From: JBEKHT01 sp050012135
Lineage (GTDB): Bacteria > Chloroflexota > Anaerolineae > Anaerolineales > RBG-16-64-43
Length of the DNA stretch: 64,000 nucleotides
Reading direction: 5' to 3'
NCBI GenBank assembly: GCA_050012135.1
Contig: JBEKHT010000005.1
Span: 15,138 to 79,137, forward strand
The translations under genes were made by a program, and so were the position numbers. Shown here piece by piece: positions 15,258-23,493 of the stretch. Position 1 is the stretch's first letter. Each line of letters begins with the position of its first letter. The notes beneath the pieces were generated by a model. That model saw only the letters and a program-made list of their open reading frames with translations, made no database searches and was not told the DNA's origin.

Positions 15258-16686
15258 CTCCCGATCCTTCCAGCGGCAGGCTCGGCACGATCCTCTGCTG
15301 AACCCGACGGCTGGCATCCCCTTCCCATGCCTCGGGCCAGGCCGCAAGCACCGCCGCCGAGACAAACATGCTCCCGGCTGAGAGGACGACATCTTCCTCT
15401 CCGGCCAGTTCGAGGGCGCGCCGCAAAGCGTCCGCCACCGGCAGGCGGATCTCAACCGGGCAGCCGCGAGTGCGGATCCGCTCCGCCAAGTCCTCCGCTT
15501 CAGACGCCCGCGGATGGTCGGCCTGCGTGACAACCACGCGCGAGATGCGAGGGATCAACTCGTCCAGGATCCCGTCAATGTCCTTGTCCACAGATGCCCC
15601 AAAGATCAGGATCACCTTCCGGGAGGGGAAGTAGTCGTCGAGCGCGGTGCGCAATCGGCTGGCGGAGTCCCGGTTGTGGGCCGAATCAACCACTACGAAC
15701 GGGAAGCGGTGGAGAACCTGGAACCGGGCCGGCCACTCCACGCTGCGAAAACCCTCTCGGATCGCCTCCTCCGTGACCGGCAAGCCCCGATCCTGAGCCG
15801 CCTGGAGCGCCGCGTAGCCCACGGCCGCGTTGATCACCTGGTGGTAGCCAAGCAGCGGGATCTCGTAGCGGGGCGGGACCCATTCCAGTTCCTTCCCATC
15901 GTCCAGGTAACTGTTCACCCGCTCCTGTTCGGCCGCCGACCAGATGAACAGGGACTGGCCGTCGAGCGAATGGGTGCGCGGAGCGAAGTGCCAGTCGCCC
16001 CCCACCTGCACCAAAGGGGATTGGCGCTCCTCCGCGATGGACTGCAGGACCCGAAGCGCCTCCGTGCTCTGGGGCGCGATGACCACAGGCACGCCGGGCT
16101 TGATGATCCCGGCCTTCTCCCGGGCGATCTCCGCCAGGGTGTGCCCAAGGAGATGGGTGTGATCCAGGGAAAGCGAGGTGATCACGGAAACCAGAGGACG
16201 GACCACATTGGTCGCATCCAGGCGCCCACCCAACCCCACCTCAACCACCGCCGCGTCGACCTTCTCCCGGGCAAAGTGGAGAAAGGCCAGGGCCGTTGTG
16301 ATCTCAAAGGTCGTGAGCCGCGGCACCGTCTCCACGGCGGGCTGGATCTCCTCCACCAGCTCGGCCAGGCGTTCGTGAGGAATGTCGTGCCCGTCCACCT
16401 GGATTCGTTCCGCGTAGTCCACCAGGTGAGGCGAGGTGTAGAAGCCGGTCCGGTAACCCGCGGCCCGCAGCGCCGAAGCACAGAGAGCCGACACCGATCC
16501 CTTGCCTTTGGTCCCTGCGACGTGGATCACTTTGTAGGAGCGCTCGGGATTGGAAAGCTTCTGGAGCAATTCGCGCATGCGGGCGAGATCGAAGGTTGCC
16601 GGGGAGTAGCGGTAGGAACGCTGCAGGCTGTAGTCTACAAACGAGTAAAGGTAGTCCAGCGCCTCATCATAAGTCATCGGGGACAT
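15235..16686 (-). CDS. folC: Folylpolyglutamate synthase / dihydrofolate synthase
   Basis: Mur-ligase-family enzyme that adds glutamate to folates. 483 residues. VIHVAGTKGKGSVSA (about 53-67) is the ATP loop; YTSPHLVDYAERIQVDG, FEITTALAF, VEVGLGGRLDATNVV and SLDHTHLLGHTLAEIAREKAGIIKPG are the signature blocks in order; DSAHNRDS marks the C-terminal domain. ATG at 16686 is preferred over 16695, because the -10 box of the only good promoter ends at 16694. With that promoter the message starts on this ATG and is leaderless. Followed by lon with a 23-base overlap. Confidence 0.93.
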   Translation of the reverse strand: MSPMTYDEALDYLYSFVDYSLQRSYRYSPATFDLARMRELLQKLSNPERSYKVIHVAGTKGKGSVSALCASALRAAGYRTGFYTSPHLVDYAERIQVDGHDIPHERLAELVEEIQPAVETVPRLTTFEITTALAFLHFAREKVDAAVVEVGLGGRLDATNVVRPLVSVITSLSLDHTHLLGHTLAEIAREKAGIIKPGVPVVIAPQSTEALRVLQSIAEERQSPLVQVGGDWHFAPRTHSLDGQSLFIWSAAEQERVNSYLDDGKELEWVPPRYEIPLLGYHQVINAAVGYAALQAAQDRGLPVTEEAIREGFRSVEWPARFQVLHRFPFVVVDSAHNRDSASRLRTALDDYFPSRKVILIFGASVDKDIDGILDELIPRISRVVVTQADHPRASEAEDLAERIRTRGCPVEIRLPVADALRRALELAGEEDVVLSAGSMFVSAAVLAAWPEAWEGDASRRVQQRIVPSLPLEGSGDEWSGLS

Positions 16687-16693
16687 GGAGGTC

Positions 16694-16722
16694 ATTCTAA
16701 CCGTTCGGCTGCGAAGTTACAA
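16694..16722 (-). promoter_or_regulatory. folC-lon promoter giving a leaderless transcript
   Basis: Minus strand TTGTAA (-35, 16722-16717), 17-base spacer, TAGAAT (-10, 16699-16694). Seven bases separate the -10 box from the ATG at 16686, so +1 falls at or next to the start codon. Confidence 0.65.
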
Positions 16723-16801
16723 GGAGAGCGACCCTGAGGTTGTGAAAGCTTGCCCACTTCCTGCGGGTCCGGGGATGGAACCGCCTCAGAGGATGTGGAG
16801 C

Positions 16802-19800
16802 TCAGCCCAAGAGCGGCAGAGACAGGTAGAAAGTGCTTCCCTTCCCCAACTGGCTCTCGACCCACACGCGGCCTTGGTGCCAGTCGGCGATGGATTTGAC
16901 GATCGCCAATCCCAGGCCCCAGCCCGGCGGAGAAGAAGGATCGCGGTTCCGTGCGTGGTAGAACCGTTCGAAGATCCGGCCCTGGTCGGCGGGAGCAATC
17001 CCGGAGCCGGTGTCTTGCACAGCGATCAACATCTGCTGGTCTCGAACTTCGGCCCGCACTTGCACGGATCCCCCTGCCCGGTTGAAGCGGATAGCATTGT
17101 CCATGAGATTCCCCAGCGCCCGCTCCAGCAGCGCCGCATCCGCTTGGATCTTGGGCAGCTGATCCGGGAGAGACACGGCCACCTGGACCCCCCGCGACCC
17201 AGCTTCGCTGCGGAAATCCTCAACCACCCGGACCACCAGCTCGCGGATCTCGACGGCCTCCCGTTTGGCTTCGACTCCCCTTTCAATCCGACTCAGGTCC
17301 AGCAGGTCCTCGACCAGACGCGTCGTGTTCTGCACAGCCGCGCGAATGCGGCCGATATACTCCTGCTGGGCGGAATTGACTGGGCCAAGTACCTCGAGCA
17401 TGTTCGCGAGGCCCCCGATCTGTGTGAGCGGCCGACGCAGGTCATGACTCACCGTGTGCACGAATTCCGATTTCAAGTCCTCCAGCTGCTTGAAGCGGGT
17501 CACATCTTGGATCAGACAAACCTGGCCCAGCGAGCCCGAGCCTGTCCCGGGCACGGTTCCCACGGACACCAGCAACCTTCGCCCGTCCGCTCCAGGCATC
17601 TCGAGATTCCCCCCACCGGGGGCGGAACCGCGCAGCACCTTGGACAGTCCAGCCAGGGCGCCGTGCTCCAGCAGAACCTGGCCCGTTTCGGGCAGAGGGG
17701 TTCCCAGCAACTCCCGGGCGGCAGCGTTGGAGAAAAGGAGCCGTCCATCGGCATCGGTCATCAGCACCCCGTCCGGAATGGCTGACAGAATGGCCTCCAG
17801 CCTTTGCCTCCCGCCCTCAGAGGCCTCGAGCAGTCGAGCATTTGAGGCAGCCACTGCCGCCTGGCTGGCCAGCCCGGCCAGGAGGTCCAGTGTGCTCTGA
17901 TCAAACACTTGGGGTTGGGCAAAGGCCAGCCACAGGGCGCCGTAGAAGCGATCCGATTGCATAAGGCGGAAGGCGAGCAACGCGCCCAGCTGGGCGGTGA
18001 AGTAGGAAGGGAAGAGATTTCCTTCCCGACCGAGGTTGCCGACAGCCCAGGGCGAACGCTCCCTCACCAGAGACACCACGTACTCGTCCAGCGAGGCCAT
18101 CTTCTCGGCCAGATCCCCCTGGGAGAACTCGCGGTAGCCAGAGGCCGAAGCGGGGGAAGAGACCAGGACGACACGGGCGCCGCCCGCCCCGCTGGCCGCG
18201 AGAGCCCCCTGCAGGATGGCCCGGCAAGCTTCCTGCAAGTCGAGCTGGCTGGCCACGGCCTGACTTGCGCGCAGGAGCAGGTCCTGATCGCGCGCTTGCC
18301 TTTTCAAATTGTGCTGCATGGTCTCGAAGGCGCGGCCCAGGACGCCGAACTCATCCTCCCCCTGCACCTCCACCCGTCGATCCAGATCGCCAGCAGCAAT
18401 CCCCTCCGCCGCCCGGACCAGGCCCCTGAGCGGCTGGGTGATCCGCTGCGCAATCAACATCACCAGGAGCTGAGTCATCACGGTGACCAGGAGAATCAGC
18501 AGGCCAACCCGTGTTCCCACGCCGAGAGAAACCCGAAACGCATTCTCCTCGGGCACGCGGATTGCGACCTCCCAATTCGGATACGACATCGGGGAAAGGT
18601 AACTTAGCCTGCGGCGTCCATCCGAAGTGGTATCCAGATACCATGAGCCGCCTTGTTCGTCGTGCCCGACCGCGTTCTGTTCAATCCAGGGCTCGGCCTG
18701 GGCAGGATAAAGGACGTTCCCTTGCGCGTCGAGCAAGAGACCTTGGGAGCCGCTGATCCACTGGAATGAAGCCCGGACCGGAGAAAGGAGAGGATTAATC
18801 TCAAGCGAAGTGCGTCCGATCAGAAAACCGAGCACCTGTCCTTGAGAGCCCAAAACGGGCTGGATCATGGAAAGCCAAGGGTTGTCGGAACCCTGCATGT
18901 CAGTCCAGCCCAGCCAGGCTGCGCCCTTGAGCGCTTGTTGGCATCCCTGATTCTCTCCGAGTTCGCCACAGAGGGGATCGGGCAGCGAAGGATAGACGGC
19001 AACCACGTGGTTTGAGTTGGTTAGGTAGGCGAGTTGCTGAAAGTAGGCCGGCTGCTGCAACCGGTCCGACAGGTAGGACTGCAAAACGTCCGGCGAGCCC
19101 TGCAGGCGCAGGACATCATTGCCCATTTGCTGGAGCAGGGTCTGTCCGGTCATCAGCGAGACGGACAAGGCGCTTCCAGCGCCCTGGGAAGCCAGCCGGA
19201 CCTGCTCCAGAAGGGCATCCTCGGCCTGGACCCGCGACTGGGTGATGGTCGCAGCCAGGATCAGGACGGCCATCAAGGCCAGAGGCAGGGTGAGCCAAAG
19301 GCTCAAGTGCCAGACGAGGCTTCGTTGAAACCAGGCAGGTCGGATCCTCGAGGGCACCGGCCAATATCTCCCCAGGAGCAATCTCAACCCCTGCGCGATA
19401 AGCCCGCCCGCCGCGAATTCGATCACGACCGCCAGCATGTGGCCGGGGAGCCGGGAGAGAACAAAATCCGTGCTCACGACCAGGTCGCCGCGGGCATAGC
19501 CGTAGTCGGTCAGGAGTCGAAGCACGAGGGCAAACGGCACAGACCCCAAGCAGGCGCCGATCGGGAGCCGCAGGAAAGCGAAGAACCGTCCGGCGTAGTC
19601 CTGCCGCAGGAACCAGGCCACGCTCCAAGCGACCAAGCTGTATTCGAGGAGGGTCAAGGCCTGGTGCGTGTCGAGCACAGCTCGCTCGCCGCCGACGATC
19701 AAACCCAGCGTGATGGCAGGTAGAGGCCCCAGAAAGCCGGCTCCCAGGGCGATCGGAACAACGGCCACCAGTCCTGCGAGGGGCCCAGGGGGGGTCAGGG

Positions 19801-20044
19801 GAATACCCGGCAAGGTAGGCAGACCAGCCACCGGGATGCGCACGACGGCGACACCTGCCAAGCCTGCGGCGAGAATTGCAAGAACCAGCCAAAGGCCCCT
19901 CTGAGCCCGCCCGAGATTCCTGGCGTCAGGCAGCGACTGAATGGAGGCGATCGCCAGGAGGAGAGCAAAGAAAAGGAGAATCGGAAGTTGGAAGGGCAGG
20001 ATCGGGATCTGGGGGATCCCCTGGAGCCAGAATTCAAAGGTCAT
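16802..20044 (-). CDS. Large membrane sensor histidine kinase (7-8 TM, Cache, HAMP, GAF, PAS)
   Basis: 1080 residues. Order: about seven hydrophobic helices (10-240) forming a membrane sensor, a further helix near 265, an extracytoplasmic Cache-like domain (about 285-520), a membrane helix and HAMP (about 520-575, ending GDLDRRVEVQGEDEFGVLGRAF), GAF (590-745), PAS (755-860), then HisKA with the phospho-acceptor His in HTVSHDLRRPL and the HATPase domain with NLMDNAIRF, DTGSGIAP and GWGLGLAIVKSI. It transfers phosphate to an unidentified response regulator, plausibly the receiver-ATPase protein encoded divergently 199 bases away. The signal sensed is unknown. Confidence 0.9.
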   Translation of the reverse strand: MTFEFWLQGIPQIPILPFQLPILLFFALLLAIASIQSLPDARNLGRAQRGLWLVLAILAAGLAGVAVVRIPVAGLPTLPGIPLTPPGPLAGLVAVVPIALGAGFLGPLPAITLGLIVGGERAVLDTHQALTLLEYSLVAWSVAWFLRQDYAGRFFAFLRLPIGACLGSVPFALVLRLLTDYGYARGDLVVSTDFVLSRLPGHMLAVVIEFAAGGLIAQGLRLLLGRYWPVPSRIRPAWFQRSLVWHLSLWLTLPLALMAVLILAATITQSRVQAEDALLEQVRLASQGAGSALSVSLMTGQTLLQQMGNDVLRLQGSPDVLQSYLSDRLQQPAYFQQLAYLTNSNHVVAVYPSLPDPLCGELGENQGCQQALKGAAWLGWTDMQGSDNPWLSMIQPVLGSQGQVLGFLIGRTSLEINPLLSPVRASFQWISGSQGLLLDAQGNVLYPAQAEPWIEQNAVGHDEQGGSWYLDTTSDGRRRLSYLSPMSYPNWEVAIRVPEENAFRVSLGVGTRVGLLILLVTVMTQLLVMLIAQRITQPLRGLVRAAEGIAAGDLDRRVEVQGEDEFGVLGRAFETMQHNLKRQARDQDLLLRASQAVASQLDLQEACRAILQGALAASGAGGARVVLVSSPASASGYREFSQGDLAEKMASLDEYVVSLVRERSPWAVGNLGREGNLFPSYFTAQLGALLAFRLMQSDRFYGALWLAFAQPQVFDQSTLDLLAGLASQAAVAASNARLLEASEGGRQRLEAILSAIPDGVLMTDADGRLLFSNAAARELLGTPLPETGQVLLEHGALAGLSKVLRGSAPGGGNLEMPGADGRRLLVSVGTVPGTGSGSLGQVCLIQDVTRFKQLEDLKSEFVHTVSHDLRRPLTQIGGLANMLEVLGPVNSAQQEYIGRIRAAVQNTTRLVEDLLDLSRIERGVEAKREAVEIRELVVRVVEDFRSEAGSRGVQVAVSLPDQLPKIQADAALLERALGNLMDNAIRFNRAGGSVQVRAEVRDQQMLIAVQDTGSGIAPADQGRIFERFYHARNRDPSSPPGWGLGLAIVKSIADWHQGRVWVESQLGKGSTFYLSLPLLG

Positions 20045-20185
20045 GGCAATCCCAGGTGCAAGCCGTGTGCCGCTGCGCTGCGACTACCTCGGTTGGCCAA
20101 GCGGGAGGGCATTTCAGACAGACCGGAGGCATTTCGTTCTTGGAAGATTATATGCCAAGGACGGCAAGGCAATAGCCCCTGAAAC

Positions 20186-20214
20186 TTGTCTGGCCTCAGT
20201 GAATGTGCTAGACT
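20186..20214 (+). promoter_or_regulatory. Promoter of the receiver-ATPase/sirtuin/kinase operon
   Basis: TTGTCT (20186-20191), 17-base spacer, TAGACT (20209-20214). The transcript would begin near 20221 with a leader of about 23 bases that includes GGGAGG. Confidence 0.7.
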
Positions 20215-20243
20215 GGGTTGCTGCGCGCGGGAGGCCTTGGCGA

Positions 20244-21386
20244 ATGCCCGAGAAGATCCTGATCGTGGACGATGATTTAGACACGCTCAAGCTCGTTGGG
20301 ATGATGCTGCAGCGGCGCGGCTATTCCATCGTGGCCGCGGTCAACGGGACCCAGGCGCTCAGCAAGGCCGCCAGTGAGCGTCCGGATCTCATCCTGCTCG
20401 ATGTCATGATGCCGGATCTGGACGGATTCGAGGTCTGCCGCCGCCTGCGGGCGGATCCCCTTTTCGCTTCCGTTCCGATCCTGATGTTCACCGCCAAGGC
20501 CCAGGTCGATGACAAGGTCCAGGGTTTTGACGCGGGCGCGGATGACTACTTGCCCAAGCCCACTCACCCCGCGGAGCTTCTGGCGCACGTGAAGGCCTTG
20601 CTGGGAAGATCGAAACCTGCGGCAACGGTCGCGCCCAGCCAGCGAGCGAGGATTCTGGCCTTCATTGGGGCCAAGGGGGGGTTGGGCACGACCACCCTGG
20701 CTGTCAATCTGGCCGTCCTCTTGGCCAACAAGAGACATGACGTCATCCTCTGCGAAATCCGGCCGGGACAAGCGATCGGCTCGTTCCTGCTGGGAATCAA
20801 CCGCCCCTCCGGCTTGACGGCCTTGCTCCAGAAGCCTCGAGACGAACTGGATGCCCGGACCATCGAAAAGGAGATTGTCGTCCACTCCAGTGGCGCCCGT
20901 TTCCTCCTGGGCTCGGCCGATCCGCACGACTACGCGCTGCTGAAGGAAACAGATCGCTTGGAGATGATCATCCGCCGATTGGCGATGATGACGCGTTTCT
21001 TGCTGTTGGACCTGGGCAGCGGCTTCTCTCTTTCAGCGCTGCGGATTCTGCCCCTGGCGGACCAGATTCTCGTGCTTCTGGAGCCGGTGCGCTACACGGT
21101 GCTCATGGCTCGTTCCCTTATGGCCGACCTGGAGGCGGCCGGTGTGTCTCGGAACAAGGTCGATTTCGTGCTAGCCAACCGGGAGCGCTCGAGCCTGCAA
21201 ATGGCGCGCTCCAAGATTGAAGAGATGATTGGAAAGCCAGCCCTGGGAAGCATTACCCCCGCCCCGGAACTGGCCTTTCAATCGGCAGAGAATGGGGTTC
21301 CCCTGGTGCTGCACGATCCCAACGCTCTCATCTCCGATCAAATGCGGCAGCTCGCCGACCGCTTGGCAAGCAAAGCGCTTGCATGA
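20244..21386 (+). CDS. Receiver domain fused to CpaE/MinD-like ATPase
   Basis: 380 residues. The N-terminal receiver (1-120) is complete: acidic DDD at 9-11, phospho-acceptor Asp53 in LLDVMMPDLDG, Thr in MFTAK, Lys105 in LPKPTHP. After a short linker, residues 136-380 form a ParA/MinD-type ATPase with the Walker A variant AKGGLGTTTLAVNLA (Lys144) typical of CpaE/TadZ, and LLLDLGSGF as the Walker B region. CpaE proteins place pilus or secretion machinery at cell poles, but no tad/cpa genes lie nearby. Chosen start: ATG at 20244 with GGGAGG; an open frame upstream to 19941 is chance. The stop overlaps the sirtuin start. Confidence 0.88.
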   Translation: MPEKILIVDDDLDTLKLVGMMLQRRGYSIVAAVNGTQALSKAASERPDLILLDVMMPDLDGFEVCRRLRADPLFASVPILMFTAKAQVDDKVQGFDAGADDYLPKPTHPAELLAHVKALLGRSKPAATVAPSQRARILAFIGAKGGLGTTTLAVNLAVLLANKRHDVILCEIRPGQAIGSFLLGINRPSGLTALLQKPRDELDARTIEKEIVVHSSGARFLLGSADPHDYALLKETDRLEMIIRRLAMMTRFLLLDLGSGFSLSALRILPLADQILVLLEPVRYTVLMARSLMADLEAAGVSRNKVDFVLANRERSSLQMARSKIEEMIGKPALGSITPAPELAFQSAENGVPLVLHDPNALISDQMRQLADRLASKALA

Positions 21387-22174
21387 CCCTCGACTCGAAT
21401 GCCTGCGGCGATGTCCCCCAAGCCCTCCAGCTTGCCCGGGAATTGATCCTCTCCTCGCCCTACACCGTAGCTCTGACGGGTGCAGGCATCTCGACCCCTT
21501 CGGGGATTCCGGATTTCCGAAGCCCGGGGTCGGGTTTGTGGGAGCGGGTCGACCCGATGGAAGTAGCCTCGCAGACCGTCTTTCGCTACCATCCGGAACG
21601 TTTCTACGACTGGATACGCCCGCTGGCGCAGGGCTGGATGAACTCGAGACCCAATCCCGCGCATCGGGCTCTGGCCCACCTGGAGAAAGCCGGGCGCCTG
21701 CAATGCGTCGTTACCCAGAACATTGATGACCTGCACCAGAAGGCTGGCTCGTCCCGCATCCTTCAGATCCACGGGAATCTCCAGGAAGCCACCTGCATCA
21801 GCTGCTACCAGCTCTGTTGCTCCGATGTGATCAGGCGTTGGCTGCGCGAGCCGACCGGCGTGCCGCGCTGCGAGATCTGCGGCGGGGTCCTCAAACCGAA
21901 TGTCATCCTCTTTGGAGAACAGCTTTCCCAGCCCCTTCTCCAGCAAGCCCGTCAGGAATTCCGCAAGGCCCGTCTCGCGCTGGTCGTCGGTTCATCCCTG
22001 GAGGTGACTCCGGCGGCGACGCTGCCTCTGGAAGCACTTCAGCATGGCGCTCACTTGATTATCGTCAATCGCCTCCCCACCTACCTAGACTCTCGGGCGG
22101 ACGTCGTCTTCCGGGAGGACGTGGCCGAGGTCCTTCCCAAGCTCTCCGATGAGATTCTCCATGTCGCTCTTTGA
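21383..22174 (+). CDS. cobB: Sirtuin, NAD-dependent protein deacylase
   Basis: Removes acetyl or other acyl groups from lysines using NAD. 263 residues. All family marks are present: ALTGAGISTPSGIPDFRS (NAD binding), TQNIDDLHQKAG, the catalytic His in IHGNLQEA, two CxxC pairs (CISC and CEIC) for zinc, and VVGSSLEVTPAA. It overlaps the receiver-ATPase gene by 4 bases (ATGA) and the following histidine kinase gene by about 14 bases. This tight placement between two signalling genes suggests its targets may include them, which is inference. Confidence 0.93.
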   Translation: MTLDSNACGDVPQALQLARELILSSPYTVALTGAGISTPSGIPDFRSPGSGLWERVDPMEVASQTVFRYHPERFYDWIRPLAQGWMNSRPNPAHRALAHLEKAGRLQCVVTQNIDDLHQKAGSSRILQIHGNLQEATCISCYQLCCSDVIRRWLREPTGVPRCEICGGVLKPNVILFGEQLSQPLLQQARQEFRKARLALVVGSSLEVTPAATLPLEALQHGAHLIIVNRLPTYLDSRADVVFREDVAEVLPKLSDEILHVAL

Positions 22175-23471
22175 GAGTCGTCCCGTGGGCCCTGACACTG
22201 CGGCCCGCAACTACCCCGAGCTGTTGCGGCGCTACGTCCTCCTGCTCGACTTGGTGCGAGACCTCAGCTCCGCCCTGCACCTCAGCGACCTGCTTGAGAG
22301 GGTAGCCCTGGCGGCCACTCGCCTGCTGGAATGCGAGGGAGCGGCCGTCCTGCTCCTGGAGCCTCTCTCCGGGGATTTGCATGTGGAGGCCACGACCCAT
22401 CCGGGCCTGGCCGTGCTTCGCATCCGGGAGGTTCCGCCGGATCGAAGTCTAGCAGGCATGGCGATCGCCTCCGGGGAGCCGCTGGTCATGGGCGCCGAGG
22501 GCATTACCCGGGCCGTGGAAAGCGGCCCGGTGCCCTACGAGCTGGCCCTGCTCGCCCCGAACGTTCCAAGCGCCTTCATCGGGGTGCCGCTGGAAGGGAA
22601 GGTCCAAAAGATTGGGGTCCTGGAAGTGTTCTCCCGGGAATCCCAAGGGTTCACTCCCGAGGATGTGGCGGCGCTGCAAGCCCTGGCGGGCCAGGCCGCG
22701 GTGGCCATCGAGAGCATGAGGCTTTTCGAGCAGAGCGACCTCATCACCGAACTCGTGCACGAGATTCGGACGCCTCTCACCGCCTTGGAAACCGCAGCGG
22801 CTCTGCTGGAGCGCTCGGACTTGAGGGAAACGCAGCGCAACTCGGTGCTCGGCACACTTCGCCATGAGATCCAGCGGTTGGTGGAACTCACCGATGAGTA
22901 CCTTGACCTGGCCCGGCTGGAATCAGGGCGCAACCGCTACCAGCCGGAACGCTTCCAACTTGGCCCGCTGCTGTCCGAATGCGCCGAGATCGTGACCCCC
23001 CTCATGCATGCCCAGGAACTGCGATTTGTCCGCCAATTCGAGGCCGAGCCGCTCGAGCTTTTTGCGGACCGAGCGAGGATCAAGCAGGTGGTGCTCAATC
23101 TGCTTTCAAATGCCGTGAAATACAACCAGCCCAACGGTCTGGTGCTCCTGCGGGCACGACGCGTAAGCGCCCTCTCCGAAGGCGAGGCCGATCAGGCTTG
23201 TATCGAGGTCACCGACTCCGGCCTGGGAATTGCGGAAGACAGCATGGGACACATCTTTGAAAGGTTCTTTCGCGGCCAGGTTGGCGAGTCGCGAGCGCCT
23301 GGCTCGGGATTGGGGCTGTACATCGCACGCCATATTGTCGAGAGTCACCGGGGCCGGATCGATGTGACCAGCAAGCTGGGAGAAGGGACCACCTTCACCA
23401 TTTGCCTGCCGGTGGCACCCCTGGCCGGAGTCCGGCCGGCCGGGGCTCAGCGCTCCATCCTGGAGCGCTGA
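22161..23471 (+). CDS. GAF-domain histidine kinase, soluble
   Basis: 436 residues without membrane segments. A GAF domain spans about 25-180 (LERVALAATRLLECEGAAVLL to FTPEDVAALQALAGQAAVAIE). HisKA follows with the phospho-acceptor His in VHEIRTPLTALE. The HATPase domain has NLLSNAVKYNQ, DSGLGIAEDSMGHIFERFF and GSGLGLYIARHIV. It probably phosphorylates the receiver-ATPase encoded two genes upstream. Start uncertain: ATG 22161 is used, ATG 22149 is four codons earlier and equally lacks a strong ribosome site. It overlaps the sirtuin gene, so translation is likely coupled. Confidence 0.88.
   Translation: MSLFESRPVGPDTAARNYPELLRRYVLLLDLVRDLSSALHLSDLLERVALAATRLLECEGAAVLLLEPLSGDLHVEATTHPGLAVLRIREVPPDRSLAGMAIASGEPLVMGAEGITRAVESGPVPYELALLAPNVPSAFIGVPLEGKVQKIGVLEVFSRESQGFTPEDVAALQALAGQAAVAIESMRLFEQSDLITELVHEIRTPLTALETAAALLERSDLRETQRNSVLGTLRHEIQRLVELTDEYLDLARLESGRNRYQPERFQLGPLLSECAEIVTPLMHAQELRFVRQFEAEPLELFADRARIKQVVLNLLSNAVKYNQPNGLVLLRARRVSALSEGEADQACIEVTDSGLGIAEDSMGHIFERFFRGQVGESRAPGSGLGLYIARHIVESHRGRIDVTSKLGEGTTFTICLPVAPLAGVRPAGAQRSILER
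23448..23470. terminator. 10-bp hairpin over the kinase stop codon
   Basis: CAGCGCTCCA and TGGAGCGCTG pair perfectly around a 3-base loop. The right arm contains the TGA stop. It lies between convergent genes only 22 bases apart, without a T-run, and probably stops transcription from one or both sides. Confidence 0.5.
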
Positions 23472-23493
23472 CCCTCTCCGGGATCCAATTGGG

